A DNA stretch of 64,000 nt from the NCBI GenBank assembly GCA_023101725.1, contig JALJCO010003062.1, positions 372,001 through 436,000 of the forward strand, read 5' to 3'. This document shows positions 33,534 to 45,033 of the stretch, piece after piece; positions within the stretch are counted from its first letter, which is position 1, and each line of letters starts with the position of its first letter. A program made the position numbers and the translations under genes. Under the pieces are notes generated by a model. That model had not been told where the DNA came from, did not search any database, and saw nothing but the letters and a program-made list of their open reading frames with translations. Origin of the DNA: Atherinomorus stipes (taxonomy: Eukaryota > Chordata > Actinopteri > Atheriniformes > Atherinidae).

Positions 33534-34771
33534 CGAGATTCTATGCTGCCACACTCTTTCATGAATGAATGGAATTTCATTTAATATTTGTGCAGCCCAC
33601 AGGGAAAAAGCGGGTATTACATGACTTGTTTTTGCATACGTTTTCAGTGTCGCCAACGGTGTGCATCAAACTACCAGTGAATGAATGAATGAATAAATAA
33701 ATGAATGACGTTTTACTGAGTGGGACTGTGAGCATAATTCGGCCACAAAAAATAAGCTTTTCAGCTACATCAGTACAGCACTAATTTTTTTCACTCGAGG
33801 TGAGGCGTTGGTCTATATCAAAATTAATTCAATTAGTCTAACATTAATAAAACCTCAGTATGATGCAGAGCATCTGTGGTGTTGTCGGTGTGATGTACGG
33901 CTCTAACAGCTGACAGATGTAACGGAGTCCAGCAGAGGAAAACCTACATCTTTCATATAAAGTGTCATGTGGCAAATCAAAAAGGTTGCACCATCTCTGA
34001 AAATTCTCTCTCTTCTAAGAACTCCTCTCACGATCTGCGCACCGGCATCGACAGAATCTTCTAAAAATGGGCAGGCCATTTTCCAAGAGTGCTGATTGGT
34101 CAGGGAGTGGTGCTTTCGTAGTTGGAGATCTCTTATCCAGAACTTAACCTGGTCCAGACCAGGTTAGGCGTTCAGCATAAGTTACCGGGGAGATATAACC
34201 CGATCAGAAGTGAACCAGTGTCATAGGACGAAAAACCCAGGGTTAACCCTGAAGTTACCTCGATAAGAGAAAATCCGGCTTCGTCGTACAGGCCCCTGGA
34301 ATCAAAATAAAGACTAACCCAAGACAAACTAAAGTTACCAAAAACAAAAGGACAAACTGTTTCCAGGCCAAACAGTTGCCATTGACTGAGGGTGTGCTGG
34401 GTTCTTTTGTAGCTCCCAACCAGCAGCTCCAGGTGGGACTGATTAGTCATTATCCAGGTGAATGAGGGAGAAGATGATGGTGGTGTGGTGCCAGGCCAGT
34501 CAGACAGGAGGGGTGAAACAGGAGGATTTGTATTTGAATGTAGAATGAGAGAAACATTCTACATGTTTCTCTACACAGGCGGCCGTAACACAAGCTCATA
34601 GCTCAAAAGAACGAGTTCACAGCACCACTTCCACCCACACTTACCAGAGAAAAAAATTAGTTCAGAGACAACTGAAACGCACAATGAATTTGCAGCTATT
34701 CCCTTTAGGGGTGTGACAAAATATTGATACAGTGAAATATTATTTTATAATGATACAGTGAATTTTTGTTA

Positions 34772-35151
34772 GGGCTGCAAGGTGGTGTGGTGGTTAGCAC
34801 CGCAGCCTCACAGTAAGAAGGCTGCTTGTTTGATTCCTGGCTGGGGAGGAGGTTGAACAATTCCAACGGTGGCCTTCCTGTGTGGAGTTTGCATATTCTC
34901 CCTGTGTATGCGTGGGTTCTCTCCAGGTACTCCAGCTTCCTCCCACCATCCAAAGACATGCATGTTAGGTTAATTGATCACTCTAAATTGCCCCTAGGTA
35001 TGAATGTGAGTGTGAATGGTTGTTTGTCTCTCTGTGTTGGCCCTGCAACAGACTGGCGACCTGCCTCTTGTCTGATAATAGCTGGGATGGGCTCCAGCAA
35101 CCCGCGCAACCCTGAACTGGATAAGCGGTACAGAAAATGACTGACTGACTG
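34772..35151 (+). repeat. SINE S1, full-length copy
   Basis: Begins GGGCTGCAAGGTGGTGTGG with TGGTTAGCACCGCAG (A box-like) and TTTGATTCCTGG (B box-like), continues through AATTGATCACTCTAAATTGC and ends GGATAAGCGGTACAG with ATGACTGACTGACTG. About 380 bases. The flanks GAATTTTTGTTA and GAAATATTGTTA match at ten of twelve positions, an imperfect target duplication. It provides the reference for the truncated copies at 3589, 10487, 22308, 24170 and 36664. Confidence 0.85.
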
Positions 35152-36199
35152 AAATATTGTTATCATTATGGTGCAATATCATATCAATATTAAAAAACAA
35201 TATTAAGAAATGCTGTATCATTATGTTTTACTTACAAAATCCTGCAAGATTTCACTGTTTTATTATGAAATATTACAATTTTGTTTTTCTATTTGCAACG
35301 GTACAACATGTATAAAAGTCACCGCTTTAGCACTGATATTTACGTACAGTCTGCAGATTCAGATTAAACTTTATACACAGTGGAAAGTTCAAGTTAAAAT
35401 GTATGTCCAGGTTTTCTTAGACCACCCAGTTGTTTGAGACTATAATGATGGACTGAAATGTTTATTTTCCAAATGCACTAATGTGCATTTTCATATACTC
35501 CTTTTAAGAAAAGCCACTGTGCACTTTGTTTTACTGTTTTACATATTTCACATGAATCATGTGAAATATGTGTACACTCATACTATTCCAGCTCAGCTGT
35601 GGTAATATTGTTTTCAAAAGCACTTTATTTTCATTTTATTTGCATATCTATTCAGTTGGGTATTCCCAAAGTGAGAAGTATTTACTGTATATCCAGTGGG
35701 ACAATTGTAAATGGTTTTATTATGAGATCCAAGCAGCAAATAAACCTGTCCAAGTTTAATAAATGGGACACAGATAAAATGAATTTAATTGATTTTGACT
35801 AGTTTTGTTGTTTCAGTCATCTGGTTTATGTATAGGTACAACTTTTATTTCAAGCTGCATTTTGAATTTCTCTGAAGTGCCAGAATATTGCAATAAACTG
35901 AACTGTATCGGAGTGTCACAATATAGCATTATTGTAACATATATGATCCATGTAACGTGATATGTATCATATCATGAAGTCTTTGCCCATACCCACCCTT
36001 ATATAAGAATTAAAAAAACAAGTGAAAATCTTGTCTCCCATTCATGACTGGTTATTTTTGTGTATAACAGAAACTTATTCTCTTGTTAATGTAACAGCTT
36101 TTCCAAAGCCTATGCAGAGCCTTTTGATCTAAAATCTGTTTAAATTTGCGGCTGAGGAAAGGTTGGACATTATAGTGACCAGCCAAATCAACAACATAA
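35152..36199. other. AT-rich stretch, probably an old element
   Basis: Sequence on both sides of the SINE (GTGACAAAATATTGATACAG at 34713 and GGAGTGTCACAATATAGC at 35910) looks like the arms of a single AT-rich element into which the SINE inserted. The ends are not clear enough to delimit. No gene is supported; open frames are low-complexity. Confidence 0.35.
35541..35571. repeat. 31-base perfect palindrome
   Basis: ACATATTTCACATGA, a single central base, and the exact complement TCATGTGAAATATGT. No associated gene. It contains TCACATGA-type E-box-like symmetry, which is too little to assign a factor. Confidence 0.85.
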
Positions 36200-36420
36200 A
36201 AAAAAAAAAAAAGTCTTCCGCAGGACAAAATCCTGGAAAAGACCCAAGACACACTGGAGGTACTACGTCTCTCAGCTGGCCTGGGAATGCCTTGGGATCC
36301 CCCCGGATGAGAACTCTGGGTTTCCCTGCTTAGGCAGCTGCCCTCACAACCTGACCTTGTGGTCGCAAGAAAATGTGGAAAGAAAATGGATGGATGGTTG
36401 GATGGATGGATGAAAACTTG
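36200..36420 (+). repeat. 3' end of a non-LTR retrotransposon (RTE/Rex3-like)
   Basis: Reads HWRYYVSQLAWECLGIPPDE in one frame, followed by GGTTTCCCTGCTTAGGCAGC and a tail of (GATG)n near 36387-36412. The W..YVS.LAWE.LGIPP motif followed by a tetranucleotide tail is what 3' ends of fish RTE-type LINEs look like, as far as I recall. The upstream reverse transcriptase is absent. Confidence 0.65.
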
Positions 36421-36663
36421 TCAAGTGTAGTGTGTCTAGTCTAATCAATGAAGAAATAGGATAAATAAAGCTGAGCTTCATCATGGACAGGAATTCAAAG
36501 CAGCGATGATGATAGCAGAGATGTACCTCTATAATAACTCTGGTAATTGGAAGAGCAAATTGTTTTTTATAAAATTCCAAGTGTGGGCTGGCTGTGATTG
36601 GTCCAGCACTTAATCTAAGTCAAACTCCATCCATATATCAATTTTCTATATCCTTTTTTTTTT

Positions 36664-36770
36664 ATCATACAGGGTCATAGAGAGGATGGAGCCTATCCCA
36701 GCTGCTATCAGGTTAATGGCATGGCACACCCTGGACAGCTCACAAGTCTTTTGCAACCATGTAAAAATGC
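36664..36770 (-). repeat. Old SINE S1 relic
   Basis: TCATACAGGGTCATAGAGAG, GATGGAGCCTATCCCAGCTG and CACACCCTGGACAGCTCAC correspond to the reverse complement of the SINE S1 3' region, more diverged than the other copies and lacking the TGAC tail. Confidence 0.55.
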
Positions 36771-38828
36771 TTCAAAGTCACGTGATGAAACTATAAATGA
36801 GCATCGGTGTGATTTGCAAAAGGGTCAAAGTGGATTTGCGGTCAGAGAGGTGGTATCAAATGAGTAATGGGCCACAGGCAATATCACTCCATAAATGTCC
36901 AACTCATCTGCAGCTCCCAGAACCCCTGACCAAATGTGGTCTGATTACCAGGAGGAACAGGTGACTCATTTACAGAGCAGCTCCAAGGGCATGAGCTTTT
37001 AATAAGGACTAGCTCGCATGCATATATTTCAATAATTAAAATTTAGTACAACAGTAGCTTTTTATTAGAATGATTAGTTTTATTAGGAGATGGAGATTAT
37101 GACTCGGCCTCCTGGTGATGACATTGCTGACCAACCTTCACTCATCAGATGATTTCATTTCATTAGGCAAGGCAAGTTTGTATAACACACTTCATGTAGA
37201 AGACAATTAAAGTGATTTAAAGGAAACATAAGTATTACAGTCAGGTGCAGAAGAAAACAAATTATGAAAAGAAAATAAATTAAGTAAAAACAAAAATCTG
37301 AAACAAAATAAGATAAAATGCAAGACATAAAATGATTTAACGATTGTTTTCATTAAAGGTGGCAAATAAAGTTTTGACCTTGACTTCAAATTGCTGAGTT
37401 TCAGCAAACCTTTATTTCCTGGAAGTTATATTACACAAACACTATTCACCTTATTTTGGGGATATATTTATAGTTTATAGGAATTTGTAGTCCAACATAC
37501 TATTGCAACATAGAGATCATATTCGGCAACCCACAGTGGTGGCCGGGCTTGTAGATGTAAAATAATGCCATCGTTGAGCCCGTTAAAATTTTATTATATA
37601 TTTACTTTCAGGTTAAATATATTTTTTTTAAAGAAAAGGCTGTACTTTTCACTTTCTTGCTGTGATGGTCAGGTCTTTTTTTTTTTTTTTTTTTTTACCA
37701 AAGAGGAAATCAGTTTTCAGTGGAGAGAAAAAAGACTGACTTGCTGTGTATCTCATACATGGCGTTGGTCAGGCTTGCAAAAAACAGGGTGTCCTCAAAT
37801 AATTTTTATTAAAATATTCTTTTAAAAATGCACTTTGAAAGGAATTAATCATTAGTCCACAGTTGAGTTCACTATAAAACTGACACTGACATATACTGCA
37901 TCACTCAGTTCTTGATTTATTTTGCTAATTATTTTTCTTCACACTGCATTATACAATTTTCTGATCCACAGCTAAACTCTGAGCTGTACTGTAATGTTGT
38001 ATTACATATTGTGTCAAAGGCCAAGTTTGGTAGTGACCAGCCTGTGGCCACTCAGGCACCAGTTTGCACTGCTGCAGCTTGCTGGATGAAGCTATTTAAC
38101 CTCCATGCTCTTGAGTCTAATTAATACAGACTGTAGCTGTGATCTTGCCTGCAGCTGAAACTCTACTATGAGAGCTATAATTTAATTCTGAAAAACATAA
38201 CAGTAATTCATGTGCTTGCTTGGCCCTCAGACAGTCTTTCAACATTTACTGTTATTCTTTTGAACAGTTTTTGTGTGATGAAGGTGAAATGGTGTTAGGG
38301 TTGAGCTTGCAGGAGATATCAGGTTTCACTTGGATCAATATTCTCATTCATAGAACAGCAGCTTTCCTTGAGGTGATCACCCTCAGTTTAATCAAAGGGA
38401 GCAATCAGATTGTGCTCCAGCATGCTGATCAATCCATTCACATACTAATGTTTCCAGACAAGGTGTGTTCCCGTGTGTGTGCATTTGTATCAGTGATCTG
38501 TGGTTCTAGTGTCTGTGTGTGTCAAGGAAGGGCAGCTGCGTGCAGAGAGATAATCAGACACACCCGTCCATTTGTTTCAGTCAAAATGAATTAGTCTCCA
38601 GATCCGTTAAAGGGCACTTCCGCTGTAGTGGATAATTGCTGGGCTGCATTGACCGGAGGCTTCCTGATTGATTAGTGGACTTTTGATGAGATGTGATCTG
38701 GTGAAACTCAAGTCACTCCACAAAATGCTCCTTCATCTTGGCAAATACCTGATATAGAAAATATATATTTAACATTTCTATAAATATATTAAACATTTAA
38801 AATACTTCATATTCGTGTCAGTCCTTAC
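36771..38828. other. Intergenic stretch with minor repeats
   Basis: Contains a short GGCAAGGCAAGTTTGTATAA repeat piece at 37165-37300, a family often seen in fish, and a 21-base T run at 37676. The 124-codon frame at 38220-38594 has no motif or splice support and I do not call it. Confidence 0.4.
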
Positions 38829-39060
38829 TAGAGGTGTAAATACTCCAGTTTGATCATGATACAATATTTTACCGATCCTATGATGTTTGCTGACATGACA
38901 AATGCTGTCAGTATGATTTTGATAAATTTTTATTAGATTCAATTTGCATTTTACAGATGAGTACTGTGTCATTGTTTGATATTTCTGTCTTTATCAATGC
39001 TGTTGGCTCATTTAACATTGAACTGATGCATTGACGTAGATGATGTATTGTGACACCCCT
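38829..39060. repeat. MITE-like repeat, about 230 bp
   Basis: Ends TAGAGGTGTAAATAC and GTATTGTGACACCCCTA are imperfectly inverted. No convincing target duplication, so the class is not fixed. A hAT origin is possible. Confidence 0.4.
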
Positions 39061-40199
39061 AATTCCAGCTATCTTTTTCACCTCTGCATTTTCTTCAGTT
39101 AGCAGGTTACAACCTACTTTCTTCTGGATGCTGGCTTATTTTTATATACAAAAACCTGGTTTTTATATTCAAAGTAATAAATGTCAATCAAGGCGGTTCT
39201 CTCTGCCCCGTTTACATGCTCCTAGTTGGCTTTACACAAAATTTGTCACAGAAATCCGTAACTTAAGCATGTCCAGAGATACAACTTACCTTTTGATTTT
39301 TTCTTCATGCATAAACAAAATATAAATAAATGAACAATTGCAACTACAGAATAAAGTTTCATAGCCAGAACCATGGCAGCCGCCATGTCTGCTAGTTTCT
39401 GTTAAGGACTTACAGTTACCTCGGTTACAGACACATGCAAATGAACAACACACATACGAAGAGCCCCCGAACTCGACGATTGAAAAGTGGATATTGTTGA
39501 ACCCAAAAAGGGTTCTAGGACATATTGTGCCATACGTGGCTGCAGCAGCTTGTGAAGACAAATAAATATGAACGTTGTAAAGTGACCAAACTTGCCGTAG
39601 GATGGCAGCTGCGTGACCGATCGGGTCCAGCTATACAAGGGCAGCCCCCAGTCTCCACCTCTCCATCCTCCGTAACAAGCAGTTAACGTTATACAGGGAT
39701 GTTTAACTCCCTGTCTTATCTGCATCCATACAGTCATTCATGAATCGTTTAAGGTTCGACACAAGCAAAAACCTAACGGGCAGACGCGTGTGTATTACAT
39801 CAGCATGTAAACAGTAAGTTCATTTTACTTGCTACTTGGAATAGCCGTGTAGAAAATAATGAGATTTTTTTGTTATTTTTTGTTTGGACTGATGATCAGG
39901 TAGTGTTGTTGCTAAGAGTAGGAAATGACTATGAAACTTTTGTGGCCAGGCAAAATGTCAACTGGGAGTCAAGTTGTTTAGGCAACTTTCCTGTGGCATG
40001 CTTTGCTATCAGTCTGTGGCGGGTTTTGTTGCCGTCACTTCCTTTCATTGAACAGCAAAGTTATCCATGCTCGGCTGTTTACCCATCAGCTTGACATTAA
40101 TGTCCCCCCCTGCCCGGCTAAAAAAAATATACAAATGAGGGATCCTTAAACGCCAGATAAATGTGGACAATAGGCGTTGTCGGCTAAATATGTGTATCC
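39061..40199. other. Intergenic stretch with no supported feature
   Basis: Opposite-strand open frames overlap at 39286-39737. None has a recognisable domain. Confidence 0.4.
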
Positions 40200-40203
40200 T
40201 TAA

Positions 40204-40560
40204 CGGAATAAACACCCACAGAATGATGTACCTTCATTTTCTACTCACCCTCAAATGTAGCAGGAGCTCCAGGAGGGGTTTCGTTATCCGCTGACTTTCA
40301 TTTAATGGGGTTCACTGGCACCTGAACCAAAAAGGTCCATAAAAGTCCACAAAAAACTTGGCAATATTCCTCCATACTGCTTGTGCAATGTAATCCAAGT
40401 GTCCTTTGTGGGTAGCATCCATAATTTACTTTAAACGACATAATTTAGTATACTTTTATAGCCTAAACAGTAGAACATTGAACTTCCGCAATGCACGCAC
40501 ATGCGAGTTCACAACACTACAGAGGCCACAGCAGGCTGAACCAGATGAGATCGCACGTTC

Positions 40561-40631
<71 letters not shown>

Positions 40632-40865
40632 CTCTTTTAAATCAATAGCCAACCCCTCTTGTGTTTGTCCTGGTTTGTCTGCGGCTTGTTTGCTCTTGGC
40701 AGAATGTAAACAGTGAATTTCTTCCTTTACTCTTGCATTATCGGCAGAGTAGGCGCTGAACGCCGCAGCTTCTGTAGTGTCATGCACTCGCACGGATGCG
40801 CTTCCAGGAAATGCGATGTACTACTGTTGTTTAGGCTATGAAAATATACTAAATGATGTCGTTCA
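40204..40865. mobile_element. K1-family TTAA MITE, right end lost
   Basis: TTAA at 40200-40203, then CGGAATAAACACCCACAGAA and the typical interior (CAATGTAATCCAAGTGTCCT, AGTATACTTTTATAGCC). The central unit (CCAACCCCTCTTGTGTTTGTCC, CAGTGAATTTCTTCCTTTAC) is shared with 1290-2082 and 45212-46011. The right arm stops at AAATATACTAAATGATGTCG, where it meets repeat R3. Confidence 0.75.
40557..40634 (+). repeat. (TTTC)n microsatellite
   Basis: About 18 CTTT units inside the K1 element. The matching positions in the other K1 copies are only CTCTTTTTCTTTC (1673) and CTTTTTCTTTCTTTCTTTG (45598), so the tract expanded after insertion. Confidence 0.95.
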
Positions 40866-41290
40866 GCTAATGGCTGCCTCGTTCTTCAAACTATTCAGCT
40901 ACAAGCCTCTCCTTCAGAGCTCAGAAGCGGGTGAGAGCAAAACTAATATTAGCCCTGGTTCTCCAACTGGCATTATCTAAAGCTCTTACCTTTTCTCCGA
41001 TGCATCCACCGTTTTTTCTTTCTTTCTTTCTTTTTCCTTCGAGAGTTCGAGTGACTGGTGTCTGCTCCAATCATGAGATTATTCCCACACGGCGTCATGT
41101 TTTGTCTTAGTTCTGTCATTGGCCTTAGTTCTGTCATCTGTCAACACAACAAAACAAAGCTAAAGAGCGAATTACAGGCAGGGGGCGAGAGAGTTGCATT
41201 CAAACACGCCATGGCACGCAAGTAGATGCCCAAAGGCGCAGTTTGAGATGGATTTGCACTTGCACAAGTCTAACGTTTATTTTCAGGGGG
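40866..41290 (+). repeat. Interspersed repeat R3, copy 1
   Basis: CTAATGGCTGCCTCGTTCTT, CCTCTCCTTCAGAGCTCAGA, GTTTGAGATGGATTTGCACT and TGCACAAGTCTAACGTTTAT match 48535-49045. Abuts the broken K1 MITE. Noncoding. Confidence 0.75.
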
Positions 41291-42536
41291 AAACCTCGGA
41301 CTCTACCTTTAAGCACAAGAAAAACAACTCAAAAATAAAAGAGCTACATCAAAACAAAACTAAGGCAAACAACAAAACTAAATTGATAGAAATTAGAAGG
41401 GATAAGCCAAAATAAGTTCCCCACTATTATCCCCACATTAAAACAAAGTCACTGATACACAATAGCGGGTCTCGCGACCACGCTGTGTTACCACCGTTTG
41501 CCGAAGGTTTATCAGAGCAAACAGTACATAAGTAGAGCGAAGCAAAGCAGCAGCAGTCTCAGCACGGCTTCACTACAGTCCAGCCAGGTGCTCCAAAACC
41601 GCACAGCGTGACGTGGAGCAATTTGTCCAGTGCTCGTTTCTTGAAGGAAATTGTTGAAGGTTGCGATGGCAGCATCAGAAGCTCTCAGTCCGGGACTGCA
41701 CGGCGTGACACGGATCAGCTTCTGCAATGGTGTCCTACACGGGTCATCCAATGCCGCTACACCGTCGGGGACCACACAGCTCGTACTCACGGAATCAGCA
41801 CCAGCAGCAGCCCACAGCCTCGATCACCAATCGTCACCATGACAGAAGCAGTCAAACACCCAGCAAACAGCCAGCAGCAAGCCCATGCAAACACTAGAAA
41901 AAAAGTATGGTTACCAAAAAAAGCACACTAGAAGGGAAAAGCATGAACTGCAGCCACGGTCACGAGCCTACCCGCCACCAGACGAGAGACGCAGAAAATG
42001 CCGGAAATGACGTCACCCAGCCACCAGCGAGCAAGGATTTGGACACAGGTTTGGCTTACCTTTATAAGGAGTCATAGGGGTGTATGTGTGGGGGTGGGGG
42101 TTGCGGGGTGGCCGGGTCTTTTCCGCACCGGGTGCCTGTCCTGCCCGGCTGCTGTGTCGGTTGGGACTGACCTGCACGAATGAACTCGTGCTGGTTGGTC
42201 TCACCTGGTTCAGGGGCTGGGTGGGGTGGGCTCGTGGCGTGGGGGAGGGTTGGTGACCCTGTGGTCCCCATCCATGGTGTATGTGGGTGGGTGTATGCCT
42301 GGAGGGGGGCATATCTCTCAGCCAGGATTGGCTGAGAGATATTAAAAACCGGAAGCCTCCCAGTTAATATCCTGCCACACATGCAAGTACCATCCAGTAA
42401 TCTAAAGTTAGTCTGTTATCTATTCAGTTTGCAAATTATACAAAAGTGGTGAAGACAATAAAGGAACCTCTGTTAAGTTCCCAGGAACTCCTGTACAGTG
42501 GTCTGGACCTGCTCTCTTTCTACAAGGGACCAAGTA
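41291..42536. other. Unassigned stretch with GT-rich segment
   Basis: The part 42060-42310 is G/T-rich on the + strand (GTGTATGTGTGGGGGTGGGG, GGGTGGGTGTATGCCTGG), giving artefactual open frames. A hairpin follows at 42311. No gene supported. Confidence 0.4.
42311..42342. repeat. Perfect 14-bp hairpin
   Basis: ATATCTCTCAGCCA, loop GGAT, TGGCTGAGAGATAT. Followed by TAAAAACC and not by a T run, and in a region with no gene, so it is not called a terminator. Confidence 0.85.
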
Positions 42537-42539
42537 TAA

Positions 42540-42957
42540 GGGCTGGAATATACTTGCTGTGGACGCGCGTGTCAGCGTTCAGAACGTTTTTATACATAGT
42601 TGCTGCAGCACATGGGGAGCGCGGGGCAGGCAAAATGCTTCATACTGGAGTCTCCCCTAGGAGGACTACACAGCATTTTGACTGAAAACTTAATCTGCCG
42701 GTCACAGCGCATTTCCTGTGCATTTCTGCAAACAACAGTTTACCAAATTATTGCTTAATGTTGCATCATGAGTGTTTGTCACTGTGCAACAGGGAGAAAA
42801 CATAATAAAGACGCCGGTGGTTGTGGACAAAGTCCGATCGGTGTTCTTTAAAACAACTGGTGTTGTGTTGACGCTTTTCTACGCATGAGCACCTCTAGCG
42901 TACAGGTCAACATTACACCATGCTCATGCATCATGTTACAACGCGAGCATACTCACA
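42540..42957. mobile_element. PIF/Harbinger-type MITE (family H2), right end lost
   Basis: After TAA at 42537-42539 the sequence GGGCTGGAATATACTTGCTG matches the left end of the element at 62133. The interior matches too (CCCCTAGGAGGACTACACAG, CGCATGAGCACCTCTAGCGT). The right terminal repeat is missing after CAACGCGAGCATACTC. Confidence 0.7.
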
Positions 42958-44088
42958 TCAAAATGAACACTAGGATGAACACCTTAGCTCCAGTAGTCCG
43001 ACCCAGTTAGGTAAAGCCTAGACTACTTTAAGATGGTGACAGACATATGGCAGACAGGAGGCATCTAACTGTCTTCAACCAAGCATCCAGCTTCCTCTGG
43101 TAGCACACCCAGCTACGTGACTCTTATGAAATAGAGGTTAGAATCACAACTAGTTTCTGCTGCACTTCAATTAGCCGAAAACTAATTGGTTTACATGGTG
43201 AAACCATAAATCCAAACATTTGTTTACTGTCATGAAAGATAAAGGAGCCTGCCTCCTTTGTCTTTCAGGACTGATACAACTAAATTTAAGTCTCATTACA
43301 TTTGTAGTTGTTTATAAGCAGCCTCAGACTCGTAAAATAATAAATGAAACAATATTAGTCGGTGCAGCTCATTGTCTTCTTAATCTAATCTAATAACTGC
43401 CTTGATAATTGATTACCTCGTTCATTACAGATGAAATTCAAGGCTGAAACCTGATCTGAGCAGATTCACCAACTTCTCACAGGCCTCCCAAGGCAGTTAC
43501 CACTGGGAGATTTTATTGTCTGCAGATTGAAAAGATTGACTTTTGGGGGGATGAAAATGTAGATAAAGGTTTAATTTGTATTTGAAGTTTGTGATTAGTT
43601 TTGTTTTTGTTTTGTTTTTTTGTTTTTTTGTCCTTAGCAAACTTCTTTCCTTTAAGTTCTTTTTATGTTCATTGTTCCTCATCTGTCAAATTATATTAAT
43701 GTCACGAACATCTACATTGGGTAAAACACATTAACAGGTTTTTGTTAATACTTTGTGGTCTCAGAAGTATAACCATCCAGACTTCATAATCTATTCTTCA
43801 TTAAACATGATCAAGGGCTGTGAAAGCCAACTGTTTTGTTTTCCACATTAAAAACATTGTAAAAATGGGTTAAACAAGAGTATGTTGTACAGTTAGTTGG
43901 TCATAGCTGTGCCTCCACTTTACTACTGCATAGAGTTTTATAGTATTAACCATTAGCTCCTCGCTTCTACCGTACATGTCCATGGGGAATTTTTTTTAAG
44001 CAGTGTGACATTCTAGCTCAGAATTGAGAAAAGAAGACATTTTCAAAACCCAACTTTATGTGCACTACACTCAGAAATAAATGGACTG
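42958..44088. other. Intergenic stretch with no supported feature
   Basis: AT-rich DNA with a TTTTG-rich run around 43598-43632. No motif-bearing frame. Confidence 0.45.
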
Positions 44089-44309
44089 TACTTATATAGT
44101 GCTTTTTTAGTTGTTCTGACCACTGTTAGCGCTTTACACTGCATGTTGCATTCACCCAATCACACACACATTTATACCATGATAGGCACATCGAGAGGCA
44201 ACGTGGGGTTCAGTGTCTTGCCCAAGGGCACTTTGGCACGTAGTCTGGGGAAGCCTGGAATTGATGGTTGGGGGATGACTGCTCTTCCAACCTGAGCTAC
44301 AGCCGCCCA
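44089..44309 (-). repeat. tRNA-derived SINE, minus strand
   Basis: On the minus strand it starts GGGCGGCTGTAGCTCAGGTT, a clear tRNA-like A-box region, and contains CCCTTGGGCAAGACACTGAA further in. The + strand left end reads GGACTGTACTTATATAGTGC. The B box has decayed (CCATCAATTCC). This composition is common in fish genomes. Confidence 0.75.
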
Positions 44310-44903
44310 AATGCAACTCAGATGTAATTAATTAATAGATTAACCTGAAAAGGAAATCATGGAATGTATTTGTACACAATTAATAAAAACAAAGCAAGGC
44401 ATACATATACGCCTCATTACATGCAAACATATCCAGTGTCAACCTGCAGCACTGCTGCTGCCTCCTGGTGGACCGGAAGACCAACACAGCCTGGTTGTGG
44501 TGATCACTGATTGTTTTGTAAATAGTTGTACAAGAACCATTTTGTTAAACTGTAATTATTACTTTGTTGTTTTCTAAATTTGTACATAAAATGTTAAAAA
44601 TCAAATATTTCTAATGGCACTCTAAGTGATGAAAATAGTTTGTTAAACATGTTTGTGGTTTTTTAACTTAAACTTTTTTTTTTTATTTACATAAATTTTA
44701 GTTTTGTTAAAAAAAATAAATAAATAAAAAAAATTTAGGTCCAGTGTGTTAATACAGTATGAAATAAAAATTGTATGACATGCTAAAAAGAATGATACCA
44801 AACAAGGCGAGATTACCATGACTGTTGGTAACAAAGATATGGATGTCAATTTTAATGGGTAAAAAACACATTTAGCAGGTTAATCTGGGAATTGAGGGTG
44901 GAC
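44310..44903. other. AT-rich spacer
   Basis: No feature recognised. T-rich and A-rich runs at 44668-44740. Confidence 0.4.
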
Positions 44904-45033
44904 AATGGTCTGTATGACTCCACTACTTCCTGAACTTCAACCAGCACCTTTGTTTCCTGTCTTTCATTACAGGACAAACTGATAAATCCAGGTGAGCCTG
45001 ATCAGTTGCTGAGGTCAGGCACACCTGGGTTAA

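Larger units (their letters stand above)
32823..34295 (+). mobile_element. PIF/Harbinger element relic, 1473 bp, with Myb-like gene remnant
   Basis: Ends GGGCCTGTACGACGAAGCCG and CGGCTTCGTCGTACAGGCCC are perfect inverted repeats. CTG is duplicated at 32820-32822 and 34296-34298. Inside are fragments of a Myb/SANT-like DNA-binding protein, the second gene typical of autonomous PIF/Harbinger elements. No DDE transposase segment is evident, so it appears deleted. Inserted in a solo LTR. Confidence 0.9.
32434..34590 (-). mobile_element. Solo LTR interrupted by a Harbinger element
   Basis: A 5-bp duplication CAAGC (32429-32433 and 34591-34595) flanks a unit that on the minus strand begins TGTTACGGCCGCC and ends GAGCTGGGACGTCACA. 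Excluding the nested 1473-bp Harbinger and its CTG it is 681 bases. On the minus strand AATAAAAAGCATC lies about 75-90 bases from the end, as a poly(A) signal would. The TGTTACG start is shared with the gypsy LTR at 51054. No internal region remains, so it looks like a recombined solo LTR. Confidence 0.8.

Noticed and set aside
38220..38594. 124-codon + strand frame with a Cys-rich end
   Set aside because: The Cys/Val-rich end comes from a GTGTGT-type tract; no conserved motif or exon signals.
40557..40634. Regular repeat that might suggest a CRISPR or coding repeat (KKER frames)
   Set aside because: It is a plain TTTC tetranucleotide microsatellite inside a K1 MITE; there are no spacers.
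42311..42342. Hairpin as a transcription terminator
   Set aside because: This is eukaryotic DNA, no gene precedes it and no T run follows.
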